The notes: a model not told the origin generated them from the letters alone. A DNA stretch of 20,365 nucleotides from Gemmatimonadota bacterium (GCA_020348925.1 CP070758.1:935413-955777), one strand, 5' to 3'. Positions 8,851 to 16,244 are shown, counted from the stretch's first letter. Made by a program: numbers and translations.

Positions 8851-9198
8851 GACTGTCAGTGCGACTCCGGTTTCGATCCGGGGAAACCACCACTTGAAGT
8901 CACGTTTACTGATAAATCTTATACGGCTGCAATCCAATGGGACTGGACTTTTTATCCAGGCACACCAGCCGAAGCGAAAGGACAAGGACCTCATACAGTG
9001 AAATAGGACAGGCCGGCTGAATACGATGTCTCGCTGAGTATATTATCTTCTGTGCCAGATGATTCTATCCCACAGGGAGATATAGAAATCAAAAGGAAAT
9101 ATATTAAAGTGACAGCAAATAACTTTAACGATGTGCGAAAAATGGAGAGTCACATCTTCGATCTTTCATTCTGTCACGCATTGCATTGGATTACGTAA
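8851..9198 (+). pseudogene. Remnant of a secreted protein: PKD domain with in-frame stop
   Basis: One plus-strand frame reads as a PKD (polycystic kidney disease/Ig-like) domain. It has the GKPPLEVTFTDKS opening, IQWDWTFYPG in place of the usual I..W.WDFGDG core, a segment like 'P.HT...PA.YDVSLSI', and KRKYIKVTA at the end. A TAG at 9004-9006 interrupts the domain between the W.W.F strand and the YDVSL strand. The frame stays open and domain-like past that stop until TAA at 9196-9198. There is no start codon or ribosome-binding site, and the frame is closed upstream by TGA at 8776-8778. PKD domains usually occur as repeats in large secreted proteins, so this is probably a decayed gene fragment. 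Confidence 0.65.
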
Positions 9199-9374
9199 AA
9201 AAGGTCGGTCTGGGACTCAGCAATGAATCGGGATCAAACCTCAAGAAAAAAACAAGGATATATTGTTTGCCAGGTGTTGCGTGATAAGTGCTTTGAGATT
9301 CATTCCCAGTATCCCTCGAAACTCGGTCCTCATTTCACTTGAAATTTTCGAAAATGCGAGTTTTTTTACCTCTA

Positions 9375-9402
9375 TCGGAAAATAGAAGCGTGTATTTTCC
9401 GA
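9375..9402. promoter_or_regulatory. Perfect 10-bp inverted repeat upstream of the M49 gene
   Basis: TCGGAAAATA (9375-9384) and TATTTTCCGA (9393-9402) are perfect complements around an 8-nt loop (GAAGCGTG). No T-run follows, so it is more like an operator or mRNA hairpin than a terminator. It lies about 97 bp upstream of the putative -35 of the peptidase gene. Function unknown. Confidence 0.45.
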
Positions 9403-9498
9403 TGGAAACGGAAATTCGTCTTCAGGCGCATGATGGCTTCAGGGAAACACAAAACATTCAGGATACATCAAGTGTTGCTCCAGAGTCACAAAAACCAT

Positions 9499-9527
9499 TT
9501 GCTTTCCCACAAAATCTTCAATATTTT
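9499..9527 (+). promoter_or_regulatory. Possible promoter of the M49 peptidase gene
   Basis: TTGCTT (9499-9504), a 17-bp spacer and TATTTT (9522-9527) lie about 50 bp upstream of the start codon. The match to the sigma-70 consensus is partial. Confidence 0.35.
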
Positions 9528-9577
9528 TGATGCTCATTCATTTTATGCAACCGTTTCACTTTTACAAGGAGGGTATC

Positions 9578-11245
9578 ATGTCCAAACGGATTGCGATTGA
9601 ACTTCTGTTACTGGCCCTTTTGGGACTGATGGTCGGTGTTGCGCCTTTGTGGGCGCAGTACAAGGCCGATGTGAAACACATCACCGGCCAGCTCAAAAAG
9701 TTGGCCCCGGTGACGATCTCCTATGACGAATCTATTCTCTCGGCTGAGGAGAAGAAGGTCATCGCCAAGCTCGTCGAGGCCTCCCGCATTATGGACGAAA
9801 TCTTTCTGCACCAGGTCTACAGTAAAAATATGAAAATACGGGACGAACTGGCCACATCCAAAGACCCCAGCGACTCAAAGGTGCTGGAGTATTTCACCAT
9901 CATGTTCGGCCCCTTCGACCGCCTCGACGAGGACAAACCGTTCCTGGGGACGGAGACGAAACCTCTGGGCGCCAACTACTATCCGGAGGACATAACCAAG
10001 GAGGAGTTCAACCAATGGCTCGAGGACCATCCTGAAGATCGAGAGGCCTTTGAGGGGACCTTCACCGTTATCAAGCGCCGGGGGAACAAACTGGCCGCCG
10101 TCCCCTACTCTGAAGAATATCGGAAATGGCTTGAGCCTGCGGCGAAAATCCTCAAAGAGGCAGCTCAAATCACCTCGGATGCCTCTTTGAAAAAGTACCT
10201 CAACTCCCGAGCCGAGGCGTTCTTATCCAACGACTACTACCAGAGCGACATCGACTGGATGGACCTCAAAGGTTCCATCGAAGTCGTCATCGGACCGTAC
10301 GAGGTCTACGAGGACAATCTCTTCGGCTACAAGGGTGCTTTTGAGTCCTTCGTCACCGTGGTCGACCCGGTGGAGAGCGAACGGTTGGCGACTGTGGCCA
10401 ATTATCTCAACGACATGGAGCGCAACCTGCCCATCCCTGACGAGCACAAAAATCCCAACAGAGGGGCCTCCTCCCCGGTCAAAGTCGTACAGGAAATCTT
10501 CACCGGCGGTGACACCAAGGCTGGCATTCAGACGACGGCCTTCAACCTGCCCAACGACGAGCGGGTCCGGGAGGCCAAGGGCAGCAAAAAGGTCATGCTC
10601 AAGAATGTATCCCAGGCCAAGTTCAACAATTCCTGGATCCCCATCGCCGACGTCGTCCTGGATCCCGAGCAGCGCCAGGAGGCCTCCTTCGACGCCTATT
10701 TCACCCACGTCCTCCTCCATGAGTTCTCCCACGGCCTCGGACCCGGCAACATCACCCTAACCGACGGCACCCAGACCACCGTCAACAAGGCTCTTCAAGA
10801 CACCTATTCCACCATGGAAGAGGCCAAGGCCGACGTTCTTGGGAATTACAATTTTCAGTTCCTCATGGACAAGGGCGTCTATCCCAAAGACTGGGAGCGG
10901 ACCGTCTACATCTCCTACCTGGGCGGCATGTTCCGCTCCATCCGTTTCGGCATCAACTCCGCCCACGGACGGGCCAACATGATTCAATTCAACTACCTGT
11001 TGAACAAAGGCGCTTTTCTCTACGACGAAGGGACCGGCCGGTTCAGCGTCGATTTTAAGAAGATTAAGAATGTGGTGCGTGATTTAGCTCAAGAGCTGCT
11101 CATGATCCAGGCCCAGGGTGATTATGAAGGTGCCAAAAGGTTTATCGACACATACGGAAACATGACACCTGTAATGGAGGCCACCTTGGCGAGGCTCTCC
11201 CACGTCCCCATCGACATCAAGCCCATCTACGCCATCGCGCAATAG
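9578..11245 (+). CDS. Secreted M49-like (dipeptidyl-peptidase III related) zinc peptidase
   Basis: A 555-residue protein. The N-terminus is a signal peptide (ISKRIAIEL-type basic start, a leucine-rich core, then APLWAQ with likely cleavage around residues 24-27). The zinc motif is H381-E-F-S-H385-GLGP, followed by YSTMEEAKADVLG with E414/E415. This is the pattern of the Nudix-associated branch of peptidase family M49 (HExxHGxGP...EEAKAD), not the classical DPP III HEXXGH with one extra residue. The downstream FRSIRFGINSAHGRAN and LLNKGAF segments also match that branch. There is no Nudix domain. The activity is probably removal of dipeptides or short-peptide hydrolysis in the periplasm or outside. 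Start: ATG 9578 with AAGGAGG 5-6 nt upstream, preferred to an in-frame ATG at 9527. Own promoter and terminator, so monocistronic. Confidence 0.85.
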   Translation: MSKRIAIELLLLALLGLMVGVAPLWAQYKADVKHITGQLKKLAPVTISYDESILSAEEKKVIAKLVEASRIMDEIFLHQVYSKNMKIRDELATSKDPSDSKVLEYFTIMFGPFDRLDEDKPFLGTETKPLGANYYPEDITKEEFNQWLEDHPEDREAFEGTFTVIKRRGNKLAAVPYSEEYRKWLEPAAKILKEAAQITSDASLKKYLNSRAEAFLSNDYYQSDIDWMDLKGSIEVVIGPYEVYEDNLFGYKGAFESFVTVVDPVESERLATVANYLNDMERNLPIPDEHKNPNRGASSPVKVVQEIFTGGDTKAGIQTTAFNLPNDERVREAKGSKKVMLKNVSQAKFNNSWIPIADVVLDPEQRQEASFDAYFTHVLLHEFSHGLGPGNITLTDGTQTTVNKALQDTYSTMEEAKADVLGNYNFQFLMDKGVYPKDWERTVYISYLGGMFRSIRFGINSAHGRANMIQFNYLLNKGAFLYDEGTGRFSVDFKKIKNVVRDLAQELLMIQAQGDYEGAKRFIDTYGNMTPVMEATLARLSHVPIDIKPIYAIAQ

Positions 11246-11273
11246 AACTTTTTGCTACACATAGTTTTCAGAC

Positions 11274-11306
11274 AAACGCCCCGTCACAAGCGGGGCGTTT
11301 TATTTT
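11274..11306 (+). terminator. Strong intrinsic terminator after the M49 peptidase gene
   Basis: AAACGCCCCG (11274-11283) pairs perfectly with CGGGGCGTTT (11291-11300) around the loop TCACAAG, followed by the T-rich stretch TATTTT. It sits 28 bp after the stop codon: a textbook Rho-independent terminator. Confidence 0.92.
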
Positions 11307-11343
11307 CCCCGGAATGCTAACCTGGATACTTCATAAAATAAAA

Positions 11344-11416
11344 GTAAACTCAACGTAACATGAATATATTTATGGAGTTAAAATAAAGATGCATTTTTAC
11401 ATTTGTTCCATGGCAT
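11344..11416 (+). repeat. 73-nt inverted repeat, right copy
   Basis: Partner of the copy at 292-364, in opposite orientation about 11 kb away. It starts 38 bp after the terminator of the M49 gene. It could be a dispersed intergenic repeat, or a relic of the ends of a mobile unit that carried the segment between the copies. Confidence 0.7.
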
Positions 11417-11435
11417 GTTCGGCGATTACAGACCA

Positions 11436-11522
11436 TGTCATTCCGAGTTTATGCCGGAATCTCCTGACTAGAAAGTATGTTGCGTTAAGGGAGGAGATTC
11501 GGGCACTCCGGCCGTAACGACA
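11436..11522. repeat. REP/MITE-like imperfect palindrome
   Basis: Left arm TGTCATTCCGAG...GCCGGAATCTCC (about 11436-11465) and right arm GGAGATTCGGGC...GGCCGTAACGACA (about 11493-11522) are imperfect reverse complements around a roughly 27-nt centre. 'TGTCATTCCGAG...GGAATCT' is a common intergenic palindromic repeat form in many bacterial genomes, and fragments of the same type occur near 187-215. No coding capacity. Confidence 0.6.
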
Positions 11523-11578
11523 GTTCATGAATAAAGCAGGCTAATATGCATCGGAAAAAGAATTTCTTAAAATACTGC

Positions 11579-11608
11579 TTGACTTGGTTACTCATTAGTG
11601 ACTATTAT
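11579..11608 (+). promoter_or_regulatory. Promoter A of the radical SAM operon
   Basis: TTGACT (11579-11584), an 18-bp spacer and TATTAT (11603-11608). The spacer contains an imperfect dyad (GTTACTCATTAGTGAC). The element closely resembles the promoter at 16245-16274: same spacing, same -10, and GACTATTATTA in both. It gives a leader of about 350 nt before the first gene at 11966. Confidence 0.6.
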
Positions 11609-11638
11609 TATTCAAATTTGTGTAAGATGTAACCTCGT

Positions 11639-11657
11639 AACAAGGAGGTGAACTCCT
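11639..11657 (+). promoter_or_regulatory. Orphan Shine-Dalgarno with self-pairing hairpin in leader A
   Basis: AACAAGGAGGTGAACTCCT holds a strong ribosome-binding sequence whose AGGAG (11643-11647) can pair with CTCCT (11653-11657). It lies more than 300 nt upstream of the first gene. The only frame it could serve is a six-codon GTG frame ending in TAA. The same AAC(A/G)AGGAGGTGA box is found at 16303-16315. Confidence 0.45.
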
Positions 11658-11798
11658 CGGATATATAAACAGCCTTAATATTTCTCCGAACACGACGAAC
11701 ACCATCGAATAATTCTTATATGACTATTTTCGTCGATACCGTCCATCTTTCAAATTTTATTAGATTTGAAGCTGAGCGATTCATCAGACCAAAATACC

Positions 11799-11917
11799 GG
11801 ATGTATCATTCTGAATCCCGAATCGAGTTCGGGACAGGCTCCGCAGCGCAAAGTGATGAATATCATTCATAAGGCAAGAGATTCTTCGCCCGATACATCG
11901 AGCTCAGAATGACATCG
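11799..11917. repeat. MITE-like palindromic repeat in the leader of the radical SAM operon
   Basis: TCATTCTGA (11806-11814) and TCAGAATGA (11904-11912) are inverted outer arms, with GGATGTATC and GATACATCG further extending the symmetry. Inside is a perfect 7-bp hairpin, TCCCGAA (11816-11822) and TTCGGGA (11828-11834). It looks like a non-coding miniature palindromic repeat of the 'CATTCTGA...TCAGAATG' type. It sits between promoter A and the first gene, so it becomes part of the leader RNA. Confidence 0.55.
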
Positions 11918-11965
11918 AAGTCACATTGTCAGTCAGGAATCCCTCAATTTAGGCGAGAGTAAGAT

Positions 11966-13339
11966 ATGTTTCCCAGCAAGTATACGAACACTATTGATAT
12001 CCGGGATTTCGATTGTGATTATGATTATGTTGTCTATAACTCTCTGACCGGATATGTCTCGATGATTGACCGGACGTGCTATGATATAGTAAAGGAAGTA
12101 GAAAACGATTCATCGGCTGGAGGGCATATTTCGAAATTGGACGAAGGCAGAAGCACTTTTCTGACATCACGCGGGTACATTTTAAGGCACGCACAACAAG
12201 ATACCGATACTCTGATAAAACTTACTTCCTTTATTGAGACGTTAAAGAACAGTTACGAACAATTCAGCATCGTCTTTTATCCAGCGGAAAAGGATTCGGC
12301 CTGTGCGCAAGAAAAGCTCACCGCCATCTTCAATACAATTGCGACACTTGCGACTTCAAAGAATCTCGAAAGATATTTCTTCCACTTTTGGGCCTTTCAT
12401 GACATTGAAACCCTTCTCTTTGAGGCCTCAGTGAGAATGCTGAAAAATGTCATAGATCAGGAACTGGCGCTGAGACAATGCGAAAAACTGTACATCACCC
12501 TTCATTCCAACGGAGTTGAGAATCTGAATTTTCATCAGCTGACACCTCTCAATACCTCGAAGGTGCTGAAAATCTTTGTTGACTGTTCGATAGTGAAAGA
12601 ATTTCATCATCCGAACGACTATGTTAGCCGCGTTAAGGATACTATTAAACAGGCGGCCGAAGTCGGATTTGAAACGCGTTTATATTTTATCATTACTGAG
12701 GAAAATAAAACTTTTGTTCTGAACGATCTGCTGGACCGGTTTGTTGTCGGCGGATTATTTCCCTGGACCATTTATCGATTCTATGTCTTACCCTTTAAAG
12801 AGGAAAGGCACAAAGCCAGAATCATGTGCGATATGAATGTTACCCATTGGTCATCCCTGGGCTCACTTATTCGAGATATGGCCGAAACGCCCAAGTATCA
12901 CTTGACTTCCTTGTTCGGAGGAGGAGTTATATCAAAATTTCAGTTCCTCCTGAACAACAGGGAGCGGTTGCTTCCGGACGTTTACTACTGTCCTTATATT
13001 CAAAACTCCTACGTCTTCGACCTGGACGGGAACATCTTTTCATGCCCTGAAGCGTGTTATGCTCGAGAACAGCCCGAGCACACACGAGTAGGGACATATA
13101 TCCCCAAGTTGATGGTAAAGAAAAAAAGGTTGCATGTGTGGCGAGATCGAAAGGTTACAGAGTTGAAAAAATGTATGGATTGCTGCGACGCTTTCATCTG
13201 CGCAGGCGGATGTCCCTACGAATCGCTCAGAGCGAAAGGGAATCCGTATGAAACAGAATGTCAGCCTGTAAGCAAAATCCTCCGAACAGGCATAGCGGCA
13301 CATCTGAACTCTTTCCTGAGTGATTTTGGCCCCAGGTAA
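11966..13339 (+). CDS. Degenerate radical SAM protein with complete SPASM domain
   Basis: A 457-residue protein with the layout of a radical SAM/SPASM peptide maturase but no radical SAM cluster motif. Residues 15-85 (YVVYNSLTGYVSMID...LTSRGYIL) resemble the N-terminal RRE-like region of such maturases. At about 98-116 the usual FYPTxxCNxxCxYC is replaced by SIVFYPAEKDSACAQEKL, leaving one Cys (C113). The GGE region is also lost, although SNGV (181-184) and the barrel pattern remain. The C-terminus is an intact seven-Cys SPASM: C342-x12-G-x4-C360, then C403-x2-C406-x5-C412-x3-C416 and C432. It should bind auxiliary Fe-S clusters but not cleave SAM. First gene of a four-gene operon; ATG 11966 has only a weak AGAG upstream. 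Probably a scaffold or partner of the enzyme at 15085-16188. Confidence 0.85.
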   Translation: MFPSKYTNTIDIRDFDCDYDYVVYNSLTGYVSMIDRTCYDIVKEVENDSSAGGHISKLDEGRSTFLTSRGYILRHAQQDTDTLIKLTSFIETLKNSYEQFSIVFYPAEKDSACAQEKLTAIFNTIATLATSKNLERYFFHFWAFHDIETLLFEASVRMLKNVIDQELALRQCEKLYITLHSNGVENLNFHQLTPLNTSKVLKIFVDCSIVKEFHHPNDYVSRVKDTIKQAAEVGFETRLYFIITEENKTFVLNDLLDRFVVGGLFPWTIYRFYVLPFKEERHKARIMCDMNVTHWSSLGSLIRDMAETPKYHLTSLFGGGVISKFQFLLNNRERLLPDVYYCPYIQNSYVFDLDGNIFSCPEACYAREQPEHTRVGTYIPKLMVKKKRLHVWRDRKVTELKKCMDCCDAFICAGGCPYESLRAKGNPYETECQPVSKILRTGIAAHLNSFLSDFGPR

Positions 13340-13375
13340 TAGTAGTTCTTCTTGAGATAGGATTTGATTGAAATC

Positions 13376-14692
13376 ATGAGAGTAGTCTTAGTTTCACCAC
13401 AATCGGAGAAGCCCTTTACCATCAGTTATAAAGTACGAAAAAGTAAATTGAGTCCACCCACGGGCATACTGTATCTGGCCTCGGCTATTCAGGACAACTT
13501 TGAGACGGCAGTAATTGACAGTCAATTTTACGACGTATCCTCGGAAAAAATAGCCGAGCGGATACTTTCGTTATATCCCGATGTGGTAGGACTAAGCGTG
13601 AACTATCACTTTTTTTTGAGAAATGCAAAAAAAATTGCCCAAAACGTAAAAAAAATTGAACCGAATATTACGATTGTTTTCGGCGGAAGTTTTGCGACCT
13701 TCCTGGCCGATGAGCTCATAAAAGAAACGTTCATAGATATCGTTGTTTTAAAAGAGGGTGAGGTATCGTTTGGCCTGTGTCTGAAACGATTGGAACGCAA
13801 GACATCGCTCAGGGACATTCCGGGAATTGTATTTAAAGAGAATAGCCGTACGCACCGAAATGAATTTTCCTCGTACATCAATAATCTGGACAGTGTTTCT
13901 TTTCCGGATTATTCTTTTTTAGAAAATCCTGAACAGTATCTGGCAAAAATCGTGTCCAGCCGCGGCTGCAATTTCAACTGTATCTACTGCACGACACCGA
14001 CTATGTGGAAAAAATGGAGGGCCCGGACTCCCTCAAATATCATTGAGGAGATAAAGGACAAGGTGAGAAGATTCAACATCGATAGTTTTCACTTTGCCGA
14101 CGATAACTTTTGTGTCGACAAAAAACGCATGTATGAGATTATGCATCGTATTGAAAAAGAAAATTTAGGAATCCGCCTGGGCTTTTCTTCGAGAATCGAG
14201 CTGGTGGATGACGACATGCTCGAACAATGCGCCAAAGCCAACTTCAAGACCATCTTCTTCGGGGTCGAGAGCGGAAGCGAACGCATACTGAATCATTTGA
14301 GAAGGAGATATTCAGTTTCCGATATCGAAAAAACGATTGACAAAGCTATCGAATGCGGGATCCTCCCATTTGTGTCGTTTATGATAGGGATGCCTTGGGA
14401 GACGGCCGATGATATTGAACAAACGTTCCGTCTGATGCAACGCATAAACACACCCGCCATAGGCCTCCATGTGTTCACACCGTATCCGGGCACAGAGGTG
14501 TACAATCATCCTGAAAAATACGGTATAACCGTTGAGGTGCATCATCCCGAGGATACGATCGGTGAGACCGTCCTGCATCGCACCAGACACTTGCGTTCGG
14601 AGGATCTCAGGAAAATGTGGATCGAGGGATTAGGCATTGCCGCGAAGCGGGAAAGGGAAGCTAAGGCATATCTTGGACGGTTAGCGTTTTAA
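13376..14692 (+). CDS. B12-binding domain radical SAM protein
   Basis: A 438-residue protein of the cobalamin-dependent radical SAM class (class B methylase-like). Residues 1-150 form a Rossmann-like B12-binding domain (PPTGILYLASAI, VVGLSVN, IVFGGSFAT, VVLKEGE). It lacks an obvious DxHxxG, as is common in this class. The radical SAM motif is C198-x3-C202-x2-C205 in SSRGCNFNCIYC. IFFGVESGSERIL, FMIGMPWET and FTPYPGTEVY match later strands of the family. Reactions known for the class include methylation of unactivated carbon; the substrate here is unknown. I chose ATG 13376; a TTG at 13364 would add four residues. It begins 36 bp after the SPASM protein gene, in the same operon. Confidence 0.88.
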   Translation: MRVVLVSPQSEKPFTISYKVRKSKLSPPTGILYLASAIQDNFETAVIDSQFYDVSSEKIAERILSLYPDVVGLSVNYHFFLRNAKKIAQNVKKIEPNITIVFGGSFATFLADELIKETFIDIVVLKEGEVSFGLCLKRLERKTSLRDIPGIVFKENSRTHRNEFSSYINNLDSVSFPDYSFLENPEQYLAKIVSSRGCNFNCIYCTTPTMWKKWRARTPSNIIEEIKDKVRRFNIDSFHFADDNFCVDKKRMYEIMHRIEKENLGIRLGFSSRIELVDDDMLEQCAKANFKTIFFGVESGSERILNHLRRRYSVSDIEKTIDKAIECGILPFVSFMIGMPWETADDIEQTFRLMQRINTPAIGLHVFTPYPGTEVYNHPEKYGITVEVHHPEDTIGETVLHRTRHLRSEDLRKMWIEGLGIAAKREREAKAYLGRLAF

Positions 14693-14704
14693 GACGAGAA
14701 CATA

Positions 14705-15067
14705 ATGCGTGAGAAATTAATAGCAACGGTTTTCGAAGAGGTCCGAAATCTTGTCCCGATGAGAACGGACCCTCTCAAAAGCCGTCTGGAAGAAAAAGGA
14801 CGGATACTCATTGTTTCTCTTCAGGGTCAGGAGAAACGCAGGGAACTGCACTGGCTGAACCGGACGGCTTCGGAAGTTCTGAACATGTGTGACGGTCGTC
14901 GTACCATCGACCAAATTGTTCAGGAAATGTCACAGACATACGCACAGACAAAAAAAGGAACCGTAACCGAGGATGTCATTTCTGCCGTCAGGGTCATGGA
15001 AGAAAAGGGCCTCGTGCGTTTCGAATCTCAATCCATATCGGCAGAGTGCGACATTTCCCATCCGTAG
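14705..15067 (+). CDS. PqqD-like protein (RiPP recognition element)
   Basis: A 120-residue protein. Its centre reads LHWLNRTASEVLNMCDGRRTIDQIVQEM...VTEDVISAVRVMEEKGLVRFE, the PqqD pattern (LN.TA..I...CDG..T...I...L, then a DV...L..L...GLV end). PqqD proteins are small winged-helix chaperones that bind the leader of a precursor peptide and present it to a radical SAM/SPASM enzyme. It lies 12 bp after the B12 radical SAM gene and 17 bp before the radical SAM gene. About 45 residues precede the PqqD core, longer than in classical PqqD. The start has only a weak purine-rich site. This protein is the main evidence that the cassette acts on a ribosomal peptide. Confidence 0.85.
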   Translation: MREKLIATVFEEVRNLVPMRTDPLKSRLEEKGRILIVSLQGQEKRRELHWLNRTASEVLNMCDGRRTIDQIVQEMSQTYAQTKKGTVTEDVISAVRVMEEKGLVRFESQSISAECDISHP

Positions 15068-15084
15068 AAAAAGTGTGAAGTGAC

Positions 15085-16188
15085 ATGAATGAAATGATCG
15101 AAACCCTACTCAACGACTGTAAAGGCGCTCGAATCATCGATGCGAACTGCAACATATTCGACGCACGACGGTTGTTCCAATCCTTGATGGACAGAGATCG
15201 CGACAGCAAGAGAGCTGGAATTACACCGAAGGATGTCTTCGAGGTGCCTTTGAAAGTTCACTTCGAATACACGAGCCAGTGCAACATGGACTGCCTCTTC
15301 TGCTACAACACATCCTCAACGTCCCGAGAGCAAGGGCTCGACACCGATGAGATTGTACGTACCATCGAAGAAATGGCTGTCATCGGGGTGATGGAGGTGG
15401 GGCTATCCGGAGGCGAAGTTTTCTGCGATCAGAAGCTTCTCCTTCGAATTATAAAAATGCTGAACGATCATTCCATCGCAATCTCGATCAAAACAAACGG
15501 TTGGTTCTTGAACGAGAGGACCGTTGAAAAGCTCTCACCGTACACTTTTCAGAGCATTGACGTCAGTATTGACGGCTCCAGTGAAACAGTACACGACAGA
15601 ATGCGGGCAAAACCGGGAAGTTGGAGAAAAGCAATACACGCGTTGAAGCTCTTGAAGGAGGCGGGCGTATATTCAAAAGCCGCCTGCCTCGTAACGGGGG
15701 AAAATGTGGAATCCCTTGAAGATTATATCGACCTCTGTTTCTATCTGGGGGCAAAGGAAGTTATGTTCACTCCGTGCATCATGTTTGGTCGGGCCGCCCA
15801 GAACAAAGACAGGATGGGTCTCACGGAACAGCAATTCGAGGAGGCTTCGTCAATCATTGTAAGAAAACACCTGCAGTATCGCGGTTTCATGAAAACGTAT
15901 CTCGCTTTGGATTTTGGATACGAAATATTGTCAAAGGTTCTCCTCACTCAGAATTCGTGTGTCATAAGATCGGATGGGTCTGTGCACCCATCGTGTTTGA
16001 TTCCGATATCCTTCGGAAATATCCGAGACCAAAAACTGAAAGACATATGGAATTCCGGTTTGAATCGATTACTTACGAAGAAAGAGGTTCAAGATTTTGT
16101 GAGTACTTTGAAATTTGAAAAAACGGCTACCCTGAGATTGCTGCGGACTTCGCTAACCCAGGACGTTGTGCACTGTTATCACGCCTGA
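15085..16188 (+). CDS. Radical SAM peptide maturase with truncated SPASM domain
   Basis: A 367-residue protein. The radical SAM motif is C66-x3-C70-x2-C73 in TSQCNMDCLFCYN. It is followed by the SAM-binding LSGGE segment, IKTNGWFLNE, DVSIDGSSETVHDRMR and VTGENVESLEDYI, all as in SPASM-type maturases. The auxiliary-cluster domain starts normally (C292-x5-G-x5-C304, then SFGNIRDQKLKDIWNS), but the CX2CX5CX3C part is missing. After about residue 345 the sequence is unlike the family and holds only one Cys near the end. An A6 run at 16117-16122 could hide a frameshift, but neither alternative frame restores the missing cysteines. Last gene of the operon. It would form the 5'-deoxyadenosyl radical and modify the peptide, perhaps together with the SPASM-only protein. 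Confidence 0.88.
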   Translation: MNEMIETLLNDCKGARIIDANCNIFDARRLFQSLMDRDRDSKRAGITPKDVFEVPLKVHFEYTSQCNMDCLFCYNTSSTSREQGLDTDEIVRTIEEMAVIGVMEVGLSGGEVFCDQKLLLRIIKMLNDHSIAISIKTNGWFLNERTVEKLSPYTFQSIDVSIDGSSETVHDRMRAKPGSWRKAIHALKLLKEAGVYSKAACLVTGENVESLEDYIDLCFYLGAKEVMFTPCIMFGRAAQNKDRMGLTEQQFEEASSIIVRKHLQYRGFMKTYLALDFGYEILSKVLLTQNSCVIRSDGSVHPSCLIPISFGNIRDQKLKDIWNSGLNRLLTKKEVQDFVSTLKFEKTATLRLLRTSLTQDVVHCYHA

Positions 16189-16244
16189 GGGAAGAAATTC
16201 ATGTTTGGCATCGATTCCGAGAGAGAATGGTTTTAAAAAATTGC

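Larger units (their letters stand above)
9199..9577. other. Leader/intergenic region upstream of the M49 peptidase
   Basis: No gene is accepted here; the 63-codon frame at 9339-9530 starts with TTG, has no ribosome-binding site and looks like chance. The region has a perfect dyad at 9375-9402 and a candidate promoter at 9499-9527, listed separately. Confidence 0.5.

Noticed and set aside
9004-9006. TAG in the PKD frame as a recoded codon
   Set aside because: There is no start codon, ribosome-binding site or long ORF around it; other genes here end normally, including with TAG. Decay is simpler.
10335-10760. 141-codon plus-strand ORF inside the M49 gene
   Set aside because: Ser/Pro/Arg-rich shadow frame of a GC-rich gene.
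11609-11965. Cobalamin riboswitch before the operon with the B12 radical SAM gene
   Set aside because: No B12-box-like sequence or matching arrangement is visible; the leader instead has a ribosome-binding box and palindromic repeats.
16080-16240. Frameshift that would restore a full SPASM domain in the 15085-16188 protein
   Set aside because: I read all three frames after the A6 run. None contains CX2CX5CX3C, so a single frameshift does not explain the missing cysteines, though an error near the C-terminus cannot be excluded.
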